Below, piece after piece: positions 22,368 to 33,856 of a stretch of DNA of 64,000 bases (position 1 is the first letter of the stretch; each line of letters starts with the position of its first letter). The notes beneath the pieces are model-generated. The model was not told where the DNA came from, ran no database searches, and saw only the letters and a program-made list of their open reading frames with translations. Both the position numbers and the translations under genes were made by a program. Source of the DNA: Datisca glomerata. Lineage: Eukaryota > Streptophyta > Magnoliopsida > Cucurbitales > Datiscaceae. Where the stretch lies: positions 1,846,707 to 1,910,706 of the forward strand of contig QANY01007306.1 of the NCBI GenBank assembly GCA_003255025.1, given 5' to 3'.

Positions 22368-23399
22368 AAAATGAGGACATGGGAGAGACAAATGAATAGT
22401 AACACTATTTCATAAAAGTGACTCTTAAATCCTTAAAATTGTTATAGAATGTTTTATTAGGTTTGATTGATGATCTTTTTTTATATACTCAATCATAAAT
22501 TTGTGACTTAGAAGCCAAAAGTCTCTAACTAAGTGTGCTTAGAAACGACTACTTTGAAATGCTAAAAGTGAAAATGGTTCAAAATAAAAAAAGTTAAGTT
22601 GAAATTACTTTTGAAGTGGGATAATTAGAAACTTAGTGAAACAGTTAATGATGAAAGGTGAACATTAGAAACTTAGTGGAACTATTATAAATTTATAATG
22701 GAGATTATTGTCGTTGTTTAAAATGATTTAAAGGTTAACATTATTTAATGTAAGTTTGATGGGGATAATTGTAACATGAAACAAATATAATTGACGATAA
22801 ATATTGTATAATTAAATTTTAGTTGTACACATATGTCCAATAAATATTTTTTAGAGATGTATGATTTTAGATATAGTTTGATATGATGGGAAACGATACC
22901 ATAGTAGGATTAAATATTGCATATAACAGATAACATTTATGTCAAATTTAAATCCACCCATTTGGAATTCGGCAAAAAGGGGAAAAAAAATCAAAGTCCA
23001 TCCAATTAATTAAATAATAGCTGCGCCGAAATTTGCAATTGCAAAAGGGTACACTTTTGTTTTAGATTTTCACATGGCATTGTGAAGTTCATGGAGAAGC
23101 ATTATACACATAAGATGTCTCCTTCATCCAAACCAACGTATGTTGTTATATATTGACTGTGACCAAACAAATTTCACTTTTTTATTCAAAACTTCTACAA
23201 ATTCAAAAAAAAATCCACAAACCAAAAGGAGCTTAATATGAATTTGGTTTTGTAAAAGAAGTTTTAAAAAGTAAAAGCATAACTCTGTTTATTTATATTA
23301 CTCTTGTCCCCCGTGAAAATTGTTGAGAGGATATATATTATTGTTTTATTAGGGAAGTAGTACATTTTTAAAGTATAAGAAAGAAAATGACCATATAAA
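22368..23399. other. No recognisable feature
   Basis: AT-rich DNA without coding signals on either strand, apart from the second copy of the 48-bp direct repeat at about 22916-22963. Confidence 0.45.
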
Positions 23400-24175
23400 A
23401 TTATATTCGTAAGAATGTCTGTTTTTTTTTTACTGTAAATTTTTTTTGATAAAACTATAAAAATTTTATGTACGGATATATTATGATATATTTTTATATA
23501 CCATACTATATTTTAATATATTATAGTATATTTTAATATATTATAGTATATTTTTAATATACTTTTATATACCATCCGTGATAATTATATATCATGAATA
23601 TATTATCTTACGAATCAGTAGTGTCAAACTCATTCCCACACCCAAGTCGTCTCTTCCTTATCTTATTCACCTCTCTCTTTCGTTCGATTCCCTCTTTCTC
23701 CTTTTTAGAGCTTCGATCTCTCTGGAATTTTTCCTAATATGTTTGTTCCACTCTGAAATTAAACCAGAAATCTAAAAAACTAGAGCACACTAAACTAGAG
23801 AACACGATGAGAAGTAGAGCAATACATGGCCAGAGAACCTGAGTACCCAAAATCGCCAATGTCAAGAACACGAAGGCGAAAAACCAAAAAATCAGAGACA
23901 ACCGATGAGACAAAAACTAGACTACGAGCAACAAGTCAGACGATGATTAATCATACGAGAAAGAAGAAACTAGCAAGGAACCGAGACAACTAGCACTGGC
24001 GAGTACCATTACGTGACAAAGAAAAATGGAGAGAGCAAGAGAGAGAAGAAAGAGGTAGAGGAGAAGTTTTGTGAATTTCGGTCATTTTTACAAATCTAAT
24101 TATTTTGGGTCAAATATTAAAATTATTAAAAAATAACATATTTACTATAATTTCTCATATTGTTTAGTATTTTTT
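23400..24175. mobile_element. Possible MULE/MITE-like non-autonomous element
   Basis: The left edge (TACTGTAAATTTTTTTTGATAAAACTAT) and the right edge read on the minus strand (GAGAAATTATAGTAAATATGTTATTTTTTAATAATTTTAATATTTGACC) show loose inverted similarity. The interior includes a TATTTTAATATATTATAGTA tandem repeat (23483-23570) and a G/A-rich, less AT-rich section (23800-24060). No transposase is seen and the limits are tentative. Confidence 0.3.
23483..23570 (+). repeat. AT-rich tandem repeat (about 20-25 bp units)
   Basis: Repeats of TATTTTAATATATTATAGTA, about four degenerate units. Confidence 0.75.
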
Positions 24176-24823
24176 ACCATAAACCAAAGGCCAAAAAGAA
24201 AATTAAAATTGAAGAAGAAATTGGTTAAAAGCTTGTTAGATATTGAGACCTTTGTCACACTGTTTGCACACATTATCTTGAATAACTTAATTTGTTATTA
24301 ATTAAATAGTCAACTGTGAAATTCAATATTTAAGAAGTTAGGTGTTGAATATAAAAAAAGGTTTTTTCCGACCAATTCCATGTTCTTGTTTTTTCTGTCC
24401 TCCAATTGTCTTCGCAAATTGTTATTTAATGTGTGAATTTGGTTTAAAATGGTATCTTTTTGTTTTTTGTGCCTAAGTAAACATTGTTTGAACAATGAAT
24501 AGTTCTTTTTCACATTTATACTATGGTTTGAAACTAACGTATCTTCCAATCATAGTAAAATAAATGCATCAAATGAGATTTAGTCATTTCAATTCGCGAA
24601 ACCACACCTACACCATCAAGAAAAGATATATTCTCCTAGAGGAAAACAATTAATAAAACAATGTCAACTACTAATAACTATAGTTAAAATTCACGATCAA
24701 TTGTTTAGAATTTTATGGATTGGAGTTTGCTCCTTCTGCGTGAGTAGTTGGCCATCTTATATACTATAAACTAAGAGGATTAGTTTATACTTATTGTTTT
24801 CAAAAGGTTGTAGCCGGATAAAA
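24176..24823. other. No convincing gene
   Basis: A 79-codon minus-strand open frame (24549-24310) is lysine- and asparagine-rich and has no recognisable domain; I do not call it a gene. The rest is AT-rich. Confidence 0.4.
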
Positions 24824-26156
24824 TGTTGAAAATTCTTTATGTCCGCTTACATTAATATTTTATTGTATTTGATAAAAACAGGTTAATGGATAGTTCATGG
24901 TCCGCTAATGTCCAATTAAATAAGGGGTTTTCATCAAAAGAGGCCAAATCAAATATCAAACATAAAAAATGGCATAGTTATAAATATCATAAAAAATAAC
25001 CACGAGACTCTTAAGCTCATATTCTCCAGCTCAGTTTGCTACCACCCAACCCTAACTCCCCCTTTCCTTTCCAACTTTCCATCTCTCAGCCCTCTCTTCT
25101 CACACTCCTGTCGCCTAGCCCATTCTTCTTCCCCACCCAACCCGCACCCATTACCCCAAATCACCAATACATACTCTATTTCTCAAGTTATCCCATTTTC
25201 TCTAACAATAAAATTATTCAATTGATAAATTATTTTTTTAATTAATTAGATTAACCAATTAACTCACTTAATAAATCAACTAGTATTTTAGTTGATTAAC
25301 ATATCTAAGTACCCGTCCAATTTACCATTATCGTCTCACATAATAACATAAAAAACTATCATGTATTGAAGAACATGTGCATATATCTCTCTCTGTGAGA
25401 TTACGAATATATTTGTATGAATTTCATGTTAATAAAATTTAAAGTTTCAAGAAACGATAATGAATTAGACTTATTACAGAATATATTATATTACATATAA
25501 TAAATAATAAAAAAATATCATCTAATATTCTTGTTATCACAAACTTAACTAAAGTATACTAATTAAATATATACCATAAATATACTAAATATACAACATA
25601 TATATTTTAAAAACCACAAATTTTATAAGAAAATAAAATGTCAATATAATATATAACAAATGGAATATATACAATATAGACCATATAGACCATTTACATT
25701 TAGTAATGTGCAAATTTTTTTCGCCAAACTTTTTTTTCAGCGTCAAAAGCTTTTGCCACCTTTTAAAGTGGTTATTTTTAAGTTAAATTCAATCTGCGCT
25801 ATTTTTTACTTTAGTTTGGGTCAATGACCTATTTATATACATTATTATTAAATATAGTGTTCTCATGATATTGGGCTTAGCATCTCGTATTGAGCAATCT
25901 AGCTTGACATATTAGTGTGGGTTATGTGCTTTATTGAAATCCGCAATGAAAGGGCCTCCTAGTAAGACTAAGAGTTAACTAGGTCCACTATAAAAATCAT
26001 ATATATATGAGAAAAATGGAGGTACGATGAATTAAACATGAATTAAACATGTACACAATCATATTCTCTAATTATATTTTATGTTCTATTTTTATGTACG
26101 ATTCAATACGAATATATGCTTATAAGATTTCTTTACATGTTTTAAAAATCTCTACA
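24824..26156 (+). repeat. Ty1/copia solo LTR, interrupted by a nested insertion
   Basis: 24824-24931 and 25851-26156 together match the complete LTR at 35243-35713 in the same order: TGTTGAAAA...TTACATTAATRTTTTATT...GGTCCAATTAA, then CTCATGATATTGGRYTTAGCATC...GAGCARTCTAGCTTGACA...AATACGAATATATG and AATCTCTACA. The two halves are separated by about 920 unrelated bases. No copia internal sequence is adjacent and no polypurine tract or PBS flanks it, so it is most likely a solo LTR. Perfect target duplications are not evident. Confidence 0.85.
24932..25850. mobile_element. Nested insertion in the solo LTR (non-autonomous DNA element candidate)
   Basis: The insertion is defined by comparison with the uninterrupted LTR at 35243-35713: homology stops after AATTAAATAA and resumes at GTGTTCTCATG. 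The left terminus (CAAATCAAATATCAAACATAAAAAATGGC) and the minus-strand right terminus (GACCCAAACTAAAGTAAAAAATAGC) are loosely similar, in the manner of degenerate Mutator-type inverted ends. The interior has a C-rich block (25036-25160, 69-codon frame of low complexity) and AT-rich DNA. No transposase. Confidence 0.5.
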
Positions 26157-27354
26157 TGTGTTTAAAGCCCAATTTATAAATTTAATTAGATTATATAATT
26201 AATTTAATTGGAATCAAATTTATTTGTTCATTGAGAATATGTTACTGGAAATGTTTCCAATGTTCAGTCTTGATTGTAATTATTCATCCACTGTTCATTA
26301 AAGTTTTCCATCGTTTAATTGTATATGTTTGTGTATTTTTATGTTCATACAATTTTCAGAAAAATTGTTAATCCGAATAATATTAGCCGAAGGAAATCTG
26401 TAACTTTTGGATTCCTTTGGTCATGATGAATGTTTTAAACAATTGAATTTGGAACTTATAATGGACTGGGTTTTTCAATGGGCTGTTATTTCTAACGCCC
26501 AATTTAATATATATATATATATATATNTATATATATTAATTTATAGTGGAATGGGTTTTAAATTCATAGTCAATTACTCTTTCTAGCGGATTGTTTTGGT
26601 AAATAAATCAGAACACAAGCTTTAATTCCTTGGAGGTTTGACTAACCATTAAATCTTACTTGTGCTTTATGAGTACGATTATTATTAAGTTGCTACAGTA
26701 TGAGTGTTTTAGTGCTGCTGTTTAACAAATTTTGATTTGTTAGTCATTGATTTATAGAAATGTTATAATCACGCATGAGTGTATGAGATTTTAACTAATT
26801 GAATTGTCAATAGTCTTTTACATGCACATTGAAATGGTTGTAATATTTTTTATTTTCTTCAGCAAATATGTAATGTAGATAGATACAAGAAGTTGTTTCA
26901 TAATCTTGTGAGGAATATTTATTATTGAGGTAAAATAAAATGCTAAATCTGTGTAACCTATAATATTCTAACAGCTACAGAATTATATGGCACTAAAAAG
27001 TATAATAAATAATGACATTTTTAATGTGCTAATAGAAAATTACTTCTTAGCTATTATGTTATTAAATTAGCTTCATTTTAAGTTCAGAATCTCAAAAGTC
27101 GTTAATCGATTATGCACATCATATTCACGTGTTAATGTTTTCTAGGCATATTAAGATTCATAGTTGTTTGATGCTTTAAAATGAAAGTTGTTGAAGTATA
27201 CGTTAATGAGAGGTAAATATGTATGGTTATTGAAATATATAATTGCTACCAACTGTGCACTTGAATGTTAAATCATAATTTGTTTGGAATTATTATTGAC
27301 ATTATACATTGAGTTGTCCTATTTTTCATAATTAAAATGAATCAAGTCCATTGT
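26157..27354. other. No gene; contains a (TA)n tract with one undetermined base
   Basis: AT-rich sequence without coding signals. A (TA)n microsatellite covers about 26507-26537 and contains the only N of the window at 26527, which marks a sequencing or assembly uncertainty in the repeat. The final bases TGT (27352-27354) are the target duplication of the CACTA element. Confidence 0.6.
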
Positions 27355-27367
27355 CACTATAACAATA
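27355..27367 (+). repeat. Left terminal inverted repeat of the CACTA element
   Basis: CACTATAACAATA. The first eight bases are identical to the inverted right end; similarity then decays. The subterminal motif AATAGCATTGAAGCATGCGTTTTG follows. Confidence 0.8.
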
Positions 27368-27459
27368 CAAAGCTTCAATAGCATTGAAGCATGCGTTTTG
27401 TTACAAAATGCGATAAAAGCTCCCTACAGAACGCGGGTAAATAAAACTCTAGTTGAAAC

Positions 27460-27849
27460 ATGCAAAAATTCCCCTCATCCTTTCCTCTCTCTCAAAACCC
27501 AAAATTAAAGATGAAACACCCAAAACCAGTGCTTCGCCACTTCCTCGCATTGCCTCACCTCCTCTCTCAAACCCTTCATGATCGTGAATGCTTCCTCGCG
27601 AGTGCTCCATTCATCTCTCCAACTTCTTTAAGAAACAAATTAGTGAAATTACTTTCTCTCCTTCCCTAAACCTGAGCGCGAGAGGTCACCCCTACCCCAT
27701 CATGATCTTGGATTATCATCAAATCGTCTATGGCTGAGTTCTCCAGATGGTGGGAACCAGCAACTGAAATCATAAATCAGCTGTAGACAAGCTCGTCCAA
27801 GGAGCCCAAAATTGTCTATGTGTTGCTCCCTCTTCCCAGGTATCCATCA

Positions 27850-27884
<35 letters not shown>

Positions 27885-28070
27885 CCTCCTTCCTTCTTCA
27901 CGGTGGGAATCTGTGACCTACGGTTTTGAATTTTTCCATTCTTCTCATTTCCCTTTTCAGGACCTAGGGCTTCACATTGATCATAACCAAAGCTAAGGAT
28001 TCGAGGTGGGTTTTGCACCCTCTGATATTTGGTGTTTTGAATTTCTCGATGGTCAACCTAAGCTAAGGGT
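27460..28070 (+). other. Pyrimidine-rich, gene-like segment of the CACTA element
   Basis: This stretch is less AT-rich than its surroundings and has a 69-codon frame from 27460 (MQKFPSSFPLSQNPKL...), CTCTCT tracts and phrases such as GATTTGGATT-free, CCTAGGGCTT and CTAAGGATT that are common in plant 5' leaders and first exons. I cannot recognise a protein. It may be the captured upstream end of a host gene whose exons appear at 29.7 and 30.4 kb, or simply element sequence. Confidence 0.35.
27853..27880 (+). repeat. (TC)n microsatellite
   Basis: About 14 TC units inside the CACTA element, in a C/T-rich segment resembling a plant 5' untranslated region. Confidence 0.9.
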
Positions 28071-28803
28071 TTTGATTGTGTTTCTTCTGTTAAAAGTCTT
28101 GTTGATTTCAGCTTCTGAGATATGGGGAACTTGTTTGTCTGGTTAGGCTTGCTACGGAGGCCATAAACTGTTGAGGGTTCAGTAGTGCTAGAGATATAAG
28201 TCAACCCTGTATATAGTGTGTTTTCTAATTTTTTTCCCGATCGACTTTGAGATAGGAAAAAAAGATGCTTACCCAAATCTATACTACCTGACTTCTAAGA
28301 TGCAAAAATGACTTAAACTGGTAAGTTTGTTCTAAATTTACTGTTATAGAAACGGTGAGGGTAAAATCTTTCCTGCATTAAGGATTTTAAAAGATCACAT
28401 GTATGTAGCTCAACTTGTAATTTGTTGGGGAGAAAACTGGAGAGTACTTAATGGACAATTTTTATATGCATAAATATCCTTGTGGTTGTTGTCTTGATGT
28501 CGTGGAAAGACCAAAGAAGCTACTTATTGGGTTGGATGATTTTATTGTTCTGTGAAATATATCAATCAATCATAAATGATAAAGAGAACCTAAATGATAA
28601 ATAGAACACAAATGGGAGGGAAAATGGAACTTAAGATATGGTCATGTTATTTTACACAGCACTGGTGTTATGGTCACATCTTAAATGAGAAAGATATGAA
28701 TGACTCGAAGCAGACACCTAAAAAGGAATAAGTAAATGGAATGAGTGGTGATGCTATTTGTACAAGCATGTATGCATGTCTAGCATGATATACAACATTT
28801 TCA

Positions 28804-29130
28804 GTTATACTTACATTGTTGGACATATATATAAGAATGGGTTTTGGATTTTGATTTTTATTACTTCATTAGCAGTTGGAAGAGGGTTATCATATGGTTT
28901 TATTTTTCTCCTTTGTTAATGCTTTTTTGTTATGTATTTTCGGAGTTATTCATCTAAAAATACTTCCTTTTAGTTATACTTACACTGTTGGACACATATA
29001 TAAGAATGGGTTTTGGCTTTTGATTTCTGTTACTTCATTAGCAGTTGGAAGAGGGTCATTTATCATATGGTTTTGTTTTCCTTCTTTGTTAATGCTTTTT
29101 TGTTCTATATTTTTGGAGTTATTCCTCTTT
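28804..29130 (+). repeat. 169-bp tandem duplication
   Basis: GTTATACTTACATTGTTGGACA...AAGAATGGGTTTTGG...TTACTTCATTAGCAGTTGGAAGAGGG recurs with an offset of 169 bp (28804 and 28973), with a few substitutions and a small indel. It creates an 85-codon open frame (28876-29133) that I judge non-coding. Confidence 0.85.
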
Positions 29131-29681
29131 TAGGAGGAACTTCCTAAAGGAATTGTGAAGAAAGGAAGTATTTGTTTCTTTTCGGTTTGTTTTGATATTG
29201 TACTTTATCATTGCAGCGTCCTTACATATGACAAGGAAAGAGAAGAAGGAGACTGAAAAATAGAAAAGTTGTTTCTCTTGAGGGAAAGGTGTGAATTTTC
29301 TCTTCCTGTGTGGATACCATAGCTTGCTATGACTATCTGAAATAAGTATGAGTTTGGGAGTCGTATGCATAAAAGGTACTATATTAACCCACACTAATTT
29401 CGTATGCTTTTGTTTAATCATTTTTATCCACATGATAGTACCTATTCAAAAAGCATTTGATCCAATGTTTCTCAAGAAATGCTTCTTGTTTAAAGAAATA
29501 TGCTTTTTAATACACAAAATTGCTTCAGACTAAAATGTTCACTCAATAATAAGTAGCAAAAATAAAATTTCAGATGCATAAAAGTGTTTATAAAATCAAA
29601 GCACTCCCAAATGTACCCATGCCATACAAAGATGATATCTAAATTACAGTCTTAAATGTTTTTTTTTTCCCTTGATAAAAG

Positions 29682-29769
29682 GCTCAAGAGAAGCAGGAGG
29701 CAACCTTTAAGCGTTGCTCGACCGATCATGAAGAAACAAAAGGAGCGAGAACAAAAGAGGCTAGAAGAG
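29682..29769 (+). pseudogene. Exon-like segment, possible captured host gene fragment
   Basis: A T-rich tract ending AAAAG precedes an 88-bp segment that ends GAGGTAAAG, a good splice donor. One frame is fully open and protein-like: LKRSRRQPLSVARPIMKKQK followed by EREQKRLEE, basic and alpha-helix prone. It differs sharply in composition from the surrounding AT-rich DNA. I cannot name the gene. If the CACTA element picked up host exons with their introns, the next exon would be at 30388. It could also be part of a decayed transposon accessory protein. Confidence 0.4.
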
Positions 29770-30098
29770 GTAAAGTTGTAACTTCTATTGGTAAGAGTAC
29801 TATTCTTGAATAAATGCTTTATTTTTCTGGTTTAGTAGTCTTCTAAGGAAACTTTACCTGTGTTAAAGTTGGCTAAAAGATTATCTGGGAAGATGTTCCA
29901 AGAAGCTGCCAACTATCAAATAAGAAATAAGAAAGGAACTTATGAAAAATGTACATGCTTGACATTTTTATTATTTTTTAAACAAGAAACATGACTTTTT
30001 TTTTATAGAAAAGAGAGTGCAAAAAGGAAGGTGGATAATAATTCCAACCTAGGAAAACACTGAAAGAAAACAATAAACAATGATACATAATAGGCTCA

Positions 30099-30173
30099 CA
30101 ATCTGAGACAATCATCCCTATCTATTTGTACAATCTGAGACAATCATCCCTATCTATTTGTACAATATGAGAC
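30099..30173 (+). repeat. 31-bp tandem duplication
   Basis: CAATCTGAGACAATCATCCC followed by TATCTATTTGTA occurs twice with offset 31 bp and a partial third start (CAATATGAGAC). Confidence 0.9.
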
Positions 30174-30387
30174 AAAATTCTCGCAAAACTGTTAGGTCAG
30201 ACTGCAATTCATTAATTGCATTTTAAAGTTGGCAATATTTGGTATGCACATCTAGCTTATAGTAAAATATCTAGCTTAAAGTGCAATTCAGTCTTTACAT
30301 TCCGTGACTAATAATTTAACGTAGGTGTGAGAGAAGAACCTGGCACATGATTGATTAATTCTCTAGTATATATTTTCTTGGCCTTAG

Positions 30388-30447
30388 GGTGGACAATTAG
30401 CTGCAGTTAATCTCGAGTCTAGAGCAGCCTTGCTTCTGGCTAAACAT
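30388..30447 (+). pseudogene. Second exon-like segment of the possible captured gene
   Basis: TTTTCTTGGCCTTAG is an acceptor-like sequence and AAACATGTATTT a donor-like one. The 60 bp between them read open as GGQLAAVNLESRAALLLAKH, exactly 20 codons. The segment is on the same strand as 29682-29769 and lies about 620 bp downstream, consistent with one intron. No family recognised. Confidence 0.35.
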
Positions 30448-32305
30448 GTATTTCTTCTTAAACTTTTAATGGTTTGCACTGTCTTTGAAAGATGTCCAAA
30501 TATCAATTTTGTCATTTTCGACTAGAAACCAATTTGTTTATAGGGAAGTTCTTTCTATATATTTTTAATGACCAATGAAAAATGAGTAGATAAAAAAATT
30601 GTTCAAAGTGGACTGCTATAATATTAAGATAGGACAAAACACGCTTGGCTTTTTCTTGGTGTTGTCAAATTGAGAGATTTCTCATATTTGTTAAGAGGGT
30701 TTGACAGGCGTTGCATCAAGATATCTGGGTTTTAGGAGCATGATGGTATTACTTGGCCCAATGTAAATTAGCTGCTCATTTCTCTCTCACACTCTCTCTA
30801 CAAAAATAAAATACATATTTGTGAATATCTGAACTACTATCCTAGACCTTTATAGTGTCTTTATATATTTTTTTGGGGGTGGGGGGTAGGGTTAAGGTAC
30901 AAGGATGAGATGAATACTTCTCTTAGCTAGTAGCTAACTTTATTTCTTTTCACTTTTTGTCACATATATCTCAACATGACACAAGGGTTCAGTTTGCAGT
31001 TTGTAGATGAACATTGTCATGAATGATTGCTTAACCATTTGATGGTATCTCATACAAGCTTTGGGTAATATTTTTGGTAGACGTTGTCATTCAAATGATG
31101 GGAATTGATTATGCTAGAATTTTGTGTGCTATTTATGCTTTTACACAGGTGATTGACGCCCTTGCTTTTGTAGGTTTCATTTTAAGCTTATCATGAATGC
31201 TTTACCAGAATACCTTCCAATGTGGATGATCCTAATATTACTAACTATTTGATGTGGCTACGTTATTGATTTGCTCATGAATTCAACATGAAAACTTCTG
31301 TTGTCTTGTATTTAGCTGATCGAATATGATTTTTCTTTTGGAATGGATTGTTATTTGAGATTGAGTAGAAGATATATATCAAACAAACTACTTTTTGTTA
31401 ATGACGCAATACTCAATGGTGAAAATGGGAACAAAGCTTTACTGTAGAAGAAAGGGGTGGGGAGAAGAAGATATAATATCTGATGTTGTTGCTTTTCCAT
31501 TCAGATTCATATAACTCTCACATATAGGCTATCACCTACTTCTAATAGAGGAATTTCTAAGTTTGGGATGCAGTTCACTCCTATAACTAGATGATACATT
31601 AGAGCTTCTTCTAAACTACTATTTATGCGTGAGGTATATTCTGGCTGAGCTAGGTGTTACATTTTTCACTTTATGCAAAAGAATTCTGTTAATAATTTTG
31701 TCATCTTATTTTCTAAAGCTTGTATAATATCTTGTTCTATTTCTATGGTTTGAATTTGAACATTTTTTTGTTACCTGCCACTCTATGGTTTAAAATTGTG
31801 AATTATTTGTGATTCTCTATTTTATCTGCTTTGAAGTCTTTGTTCACAGTTAAAAATCATCTACTACTTGTATCTTTAAGTGGTTGCTCATCATTTTAGT
31901 TTGGAAAGAATGAGATTAGTCAAGAATACAAATTTTAGAGCGAGTTTGTGAGTTTTTCTGTCTAAAAATAGTTTAATAAATTATAAAATACTACTTCAAA
32001 TCACATGTACTCGACAAATGTTATTCTTTGAAACACATTTTTGGTATGTGGAAACACTTCTACAAAAACACATACTCAAGTATTTCCTAAAGTAATTTTT
32101 TAGATTTCCATGTTCTCATGGATAGGCTTCATAAGTTTTTTTACTATGACTTTGCCTGGCTCCTATTGTGTTAAGTAGTGGCGATTGAAATTCTTATTTC
32201 ATAGATGAGTGTTGAGTGTTGAATTGTTCTTGTACGTTAAGTTTATTAATCATTAATTTTCATGTGTTATTAATCTTTAATAATTATTTTACTCAATTTA
32301 TTTAG

Positions 32306-32524
32306 GCTGATTAGGGGCTAGAAATAGCTATGTTTATGTGCGGTTTCCCAGAGGTCCAATGGTCTTATTTCTTGCAAAGTCTAATGAACAAAAGAATCTC
32401 AACAGAAGCAAGCAAGTCACAAGGTTCTCTTACAACCAACGGTATAACGGTTCATAAAGCTTCCCTACCTGGAAGACTACCACTTTCCCCTCCTCATATG
32501 GCCAATGATCATATATCTACATAA
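32306..32524 (+). pseudogene. Third gene-like segment in the CACTA element
   Basis: About 200 bp of normal base composition stand out from AT-rich flanks. Two frames are open: 32330-32524 (MFMCGFPEVQWSYFLQSLMN...) and an overlapping one with FPRGPMVLFLAKSNEQKNLN. A T-rich tract and AG lie just upstream. I do not recognise either product. It may be another captured exon. Confidence 0.3.
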
Positions 32525-32789
32525 CTTAAGTGATGTGGTTGTAAGATTTATTTGGATGTGAACTTATAATAGTTTTTAATTTAATTTCCTTAGGATATAT
32601 TGCATTTGCTTGCTCTGTCAAAAAATCAATATGTCACTGACATTTTGAGATATGATTTCTAGTGGAATAGTATGTAATAATTTTGAATAATTAAATAAAA
32701 TGATGTGATTTTATTATTTTGTGATATTGTCAGAAAGTTAAGTATTTTTATATTTGTACAATTACAAGAATAAGTAATAAAAAAATTAT

Positions 32790-33126
32790 TAAAGGTATTT
32801 CATAGTATTAACAAAACGTTATGAAAAACGTAACAACACGTTTCATAACATTTTATAGCATGAAAAGAATGCTATCAAATATCTTTTAAGCTTTCAAAAA
32901 ATGCTATCAAAGAGATAAAAGCTGCTATAAGAAACTTATCATAACATTTAAAAACGGTAATGGTAGAGATACCATAGCGTTTTTTAAATGCTATGGTAGG
33001 GTTACCATAGCATTTAAGAAACGCTATAGTAGGTTCTGACTTTTAATAATGTTGGCTAATATCACGTTTAGGAAACACTACGATAGCGTTGTTTGGCCGC
33101 TATCATAGTGTTTTTCTCTTATAGTG
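32790..33126. repeat. CACTA subterminal repeats and right terminal inverted repeat
   Basis: Short motifs ATGCTAT, ATAGCATT, AACGCTAT and ATAGCGTT occur more than ten times in both orientations, as in ACCATAGCGTTTTTTAAATG and GCTATGGTAGGGTTACCATA. The end reads CTCTTATAGTG, the inverse of CACTATAAGAG. Such arrays bind the transposase in CACTA elements. Confidence 0.8.
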
Positions 33127-33129
33127 TGT

Positions 33130-33823
33130 GCTGGAATTGATTATGAGCTAATTTACTTATATTTATTATACAATTGCATATTTTATCAACAATTTGCTCT
33201 CTTAGTTTAAAAATAAGTATTTTATACTCTTAACCTTTGATAAAATAATCATGATTTTGTTGGTTAACAACTTTGATTTGTCAGTGATTTTTTAAGAGGT
33301 ATTTTGGTGAAATATTTTTTAAGAAGTACTTTGATTTGTCATGAAAAGAATGCTTTCATATATATAGTTACAATATGAAATGACGGTAAATGGGCAATTT
33401 TCTCTTCTTGTTCAAACAAATTTTGGTTAAGAACTATTAAGATTGTTCACCACCAAAGTCGTTTGATCGTAATAATTCTTCATGACGGTTATATTGTCAA
33501 GTATTTTAATGACGAGAAGATGTTTAAAATTCATATGTGGAAAGCATGATGAGTGTTGATGAGTAGTGTATGTTCTTAAGATTTATATGCTCAAAGGGGA
33601 TAATTTTTTAAATATACACATTTGTATGTCTTTAGAAAATGTATGTCCTAGAAGGTTTATCTACCTAAAGGAGATAAACTTTTCAAGTGTTGTATATTGT
33701 TTATTTACCTCATTCTAGGAGACCTTGTATATTATATACTTTACCCAAAGGGAAGTGCATAATGATTCGTCTTGGCTCTCGTTGATAATTCTTTTATCAT
33801 CTATTGCCCATGTTTAAATCAAG
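33130..33823. other. No gene; possible 5' leader of the copia remnant
   Basis: AT-rich. No LTR matching the 3' LTR at 35243 was found here, so the 5' LTR of the copia element that follows is missing or diverged beyond recognition. Confidence 0.45.
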
Positions 33824-33856
33824 TTGTTTATTTTGGATCAATCAGTCTCTTTTACA

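Larger units (their letters stand above)
27355..33126. mobile_element. CACTA (En/Spm-type) DNA transposon, non-autonomous, 5.77 kb
   Basis: The left end is CACTATAACAATAC and the right end, read on the minus strand, is CACTATAAGAGAAAAACAC. Both are flanked by TGT (27352-27354 and 33127-33129), the 3-bp duplication typical of CACTA elements. The last 340 bp hold many short direct and inverted repeats of an ATGCTAT/AACGCTAT motif, as subterminal binding repeats of this superfamily do. No TNP1/TNP2-like transposase is readable. The interior includes intron/exon-like segments with possible host origin, a 169-bp tandem duplication and a TC microsatellite. Confidence 0.85.

Noticed and set aside
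24310..24549. 79-codon lysine/asparagine-rich minus-strand frame
   Set aside because: Low complexity, no related sequence seen; AT-rich DNA gives such frames by chance.
26507..26537. (TA)n tract with an N as an assembly gap
   Set aside because: It is a single ambiguous base in a microsatellite, not a joined gap; the flanks are continuous AT-rich DNA.
28876..29133. 85-codon hydrophobic frame that looks like a membrane protein
   Set aside because: It is produced by the 169-bp tandem duplication of T-rich DNA; the hydrophobicity comes from TTT-rich codons.
32330..32524. CACTA transposase exon
   Set aside because: Neither open frame shows TNP1/TNP2-type residues that I know; kept only as an unassigned exon-like segment.
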